A stretch of 8,051 nucleotides of DNA from Pseudomonadota bacterium (lineage in GTDB: Bacteria > Pseudomonadota > Gammaproteobacteria > Pseudomonadales > Azotimanducaceae), in the NCBI GenBank assembly GCA_027621895.1, contig JAQCAK010000066.1:1-8051 (forward strand), in the 5' to 3' direction. Below the pieces are notes generated by a model. The model was given only the letters and a program-made list of their open reading frames with translations, was not told where the DNA came from and did not search any database. The position numbers were made by a program, and so were the translations under genes. This document shows, piece by piece, positions 6,719 to 8,051 of the stretch. Within the stretch, counting starts at the first letter, position 1. Each line of letters starts with the position of its first letter.

Positions 6719-6817
6719 AGGTCCTGGCAGCCTGAGAGTTGAACGTGATTGATAGTAAACACACTCGTGACAGTGGGAAAATAGCAGTCCTGCTGTCTGT
6801 TTAAATCGGAGAAAGAT
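6719..6817 (+). other. hflX-hflK intergenic gap with hflK ribosome site
   Basis: This 99-base gap is the longest non-coding stretch in the window. It holds a good Shine-Dalgarno sequence, GGAGA (6808-6812), 5 bases before the hflK ATG. A short palindrome, AGCAG-TC-CTGCT (6783-6794), is also present. I see no hairpin followed by a T-run and no promoter with both elements well placed, so transcription probably reads through from hflX. Confidence 0.5.
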
Positions 6818-7969
6818 ATGGCATGGAACGAACCCGGCGGCGGTAACCAGGGTGACAAGGATCCCTGGGGAAACCGAAATGACGAGGGGCCACCTGACCT
6901 CGATGAGGCGTTCAAGAAGCTGCAGCAGAACCTGTCGCAGATGTTTGGAGGTGGCTCTCGTAGCGGCGGCGGCAGCGGAGGGTCATCTTCTCCCCTGAAC
7001 ATGAACCTGGTGGCACTCGGTGGCGTGGTTGTGCTGCTGGTCTACCTGGCCATGGGCGTCTACACCGTTGACCAGCAGGAGCGAGGAGTCGTGCTGCGCT
7101 TTGGTAAGGCGCTGGAAGAAGTCGTATTGCCGGGTCTGCACTGGAACCCGCCCCTCATCGATCAGGTGATTATTGAAAATGTCACCCGGGTGCGCTCACG
7201 TCCCCATGATTCAGAAATGCTGACCGAAGACGAGAACATCGTGAAGGTCAAGATGACCGTTCAGTATGTCATCAAGGACATCAAGAGCTTTGTGCTGAAT
7301 GTGCGGGACCCCGAAACCAGCCTCTACCAGGCAACGGAAAGCGCCCTGCGTCACGTGGTGGGTAGTACTGAAATGCACGACGTGCTGACAGAAGGACGTG
7401 CGCTGCTCGGCCTGGATGTTAAAGAGCGAACCCAGAGTTACATCGACAGCTATGGCACGGGTATTCAGGTCACGCAGGTCAACGTTGACGAAACCGCACC
7501 GCCGGATGCTGTCCGCGCCGCGTTCGATGACGTGATCAAGGCCCGGGAGGACGAGGTCAGGTTCCGTAACGAGGCTGATGCCTACGCCAACCAGGTTGTC
7601 CCCGAGGCCAGAGGTGAAGCCCAGCGAATGCTGGAGGAAGCCCAGGCCTACAAGGAGCGGGTGATTGCCCAGTCCCGCGGTGAAGCCGAACGTTTCAACA
7701 AGCTGTACGCGGAGTACAAGGCGGCGCCGGAAGTGACCAAGACCCGTCTGTATCTTGATACGCTGGAATCAGTCATGTCGAATTCAACCAAGGTCATGGT
7801 CGATGTGGATGGTGGTAACAACATTCTTTACCTGCCGCTGGACAAGATCATGGAACAGTCACGGTCAAATGCGGCAAGTTACTCGGACAGCGATGCGGCC
7901 AGCGATGGTCCCAACTATTCCAACAGCCAGAATGAATCCCGTACCAGTGCCAGAAGGGAGAGAAGATAA
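6818..7969 (+). CDS. hflK: FtsH modulator, SPFH/band 7 membrane protein HflK
   Basis: HflK assembles with HflC into a large periplasmic cage around the membrane protease FtsH and limits its access to membrane substrates. The 383-residue protein starts with the family's MAWNEPGG, DPWG and GPPDLDEAFKKL segments on the cytoplasmic side. A Gly/Ser-rich linker (44-58) comes next, then one membrane helix (about 63-83). The SPFH domain follows (about 84-245: QQERGVVLRFGK, PGLHWNPP, LTEDENIVKVKMTVQY, TEGRALL, AAFDDVIKARE). The charged helical region (about 245-320) includes NEADAYANQVVPEARGEAQR. It is shorter than E. coli HflK (419). The differences are in the N-terminal Gly-rich part and in the C-terminal tail, which is Ser/Asn/Asp-rich (about 348-375) and ends in basic ARRERR. 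The start is set by a clear ribosome site. The stop shares one base with hflC (TAATG). Confidence 0.96.
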   Translation: MAWNEPGGGNQGDKDPWGNRNDEGPPDLDEAFKKLQQNLSQMFGGGSRSGGGSGGSSSPLNMNLVALGGVVVLLVYLAMGVYTVDQQERGVVLRFGKALEEVVLPGLHWNPPLIDQVIIENVTRVRSRPHDSEMLTEDENIVKVKMTVQYVIKDIKSFVLNVRDPETSLYQATESALRHVVGSTEMHDVLTEGRALLGLDVKERTQSYIDSYGTGIQVTQVNVDETAPPDAVRAAFDDVIKAREDEVRFRNEADAYANQVVPEARGEAQRMLEEAQAYKERVIAQSRGEAERFNKLYAEYKAAPEVTKTRLYLDTLESVMSNSTKVMVDVDGGNNILYLPLDKIMEQSRSNAASYSDSDAASDGPNYSNSQNESRTSARRERR

Positions 7970-8051
7970 TGGGTAATAAAGGATTTGTCGTACTCTTCAT
8001 CATCGGTTTGCTGGGATTGCTGGGTGCCAACTCGCTGTTCGTGGTTACCGA
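7969..8051 (+). CDS. hflC: FtsH modulator, SPFH/band 7 membrane protein HflC (5' part)
   Basis: Only the first 27 codons lie in the window. They encode a short N-terminus (MGNK) and one hydrophobic membrane-anchor helix (about residues 5-20), then SLFVVT, which matches the MSVFVV segment that follows the anchor in E. coli HflC. The start forms TAATG with the hflK stop and is preceded by AAGGGAG (7954-7960) at 8 bases. Identity rests on this N-terminus and on the position directly after hflK, its obligate partner. The SPFH domain is off the right edge. Confidence 0.88.
   Translation, partial: MGNKGFVVLFIIGLLGLLGANSLFVVT

Noticed and set aside
6713..6732. GGCTG...CAGCC inverted repeat at the end of hflX as a terminator
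   Set aside because: The stem is only 5 bp with a 10-base loop and no T-run follows.
6783..6794. AGCAG-TC-CTGCT palindrome before hflK as terminator or operator
   Set aside because: It is short, has a 2-base loop (or a 4-bp stem), and only a weak T-run follows; chance is likely.
6739..6806. Sigma-70 promoter before hflK (TTGAAC or TTGATA as -35)
   Set aside because: No acceptable -10 hexamer lies 16-18 bases downstream of either candidate.

Overview
The window is a tightly packed, one-direction stretch of a gammaproteobacterial chromosome. Gene order is nnrD (3' end), tsaE, amiB, mutL, miaA, hfq, hflX, hflK, hflC (5' end). This is the classic conserved cluster known from E. coli (yjeF-yjeE-amiB-mutL-miaA-hfq-hflXKC). 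All nine genes are on the + strand and every major product is recognisable from family motifs. The order and the high protein similarity to enterobacterial and pseudomonad homologues point to Gammaproteobacteria. Several details (MutL endonuclease-type motifs, short Hfq tail, HflX loop insertion) argue against Enterobacterales. I cannot name a genus.

Layout: 1-596 is the dehydratase domain of the NAD(P)HX repair enzyme. 593-1069 is TsaE (tRNA t6A synthesis). 1036-2412 is an AmiB-type cell-separation amidase with signal peptide, AMIN, Amidase_3 and LysM domains. 2416-4197 is the mismatch-repair protein MutL. 4194-5135 is the tRNA i6A37 synthase MiaA. 5181-5411 is the RNA chaperone Hfq. 5414-6718 is the ribosome-splitting GTPase HflX. 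6818-7969 and 7969 onward are the membrane SPFH proteins HflK and HflC, which modulate FtsH. Junctions are very tight: ATGA overlaps at nnrD/tsaE and mutL/miaA, a 34-base overlap at tsaE/amiB, 3-base and 2-base gaps at amiB/mutL and hfq/hflX, and TAATG at hflK/hflC. Translational coupling throughout is therefore likely. The only non-coding gaps are 45 bases before hfq and 99 bases before hflK.

The genes form an old housekeeping and stress block (metabolite repair, tRNA modification, wall hydrolysis, DNA repair, sRNA regulation, ribosome rescue, membrane proteolysis) rather than a single pathway. A good match to a sigma-32 heat-shock promoter lies in the last 40 bases of miaA. It would give hfq-hflX, and perhaps hflKC, their own stress-induced transcript, as known in E. 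coli.

No mobile element, CRISPR array, RNA gene or unknown system was found; this is an ordinary core-genome region. The points worth a second look are variant residues at Hfq's RNA-binding surfaces (Ser57, Phe25) with a very short acidic tail, an endonuclease-type MutL, an expanded glycine-rich loop in HflX, and the putative heat-shock promoter with an inverted repeat over its -35 element.
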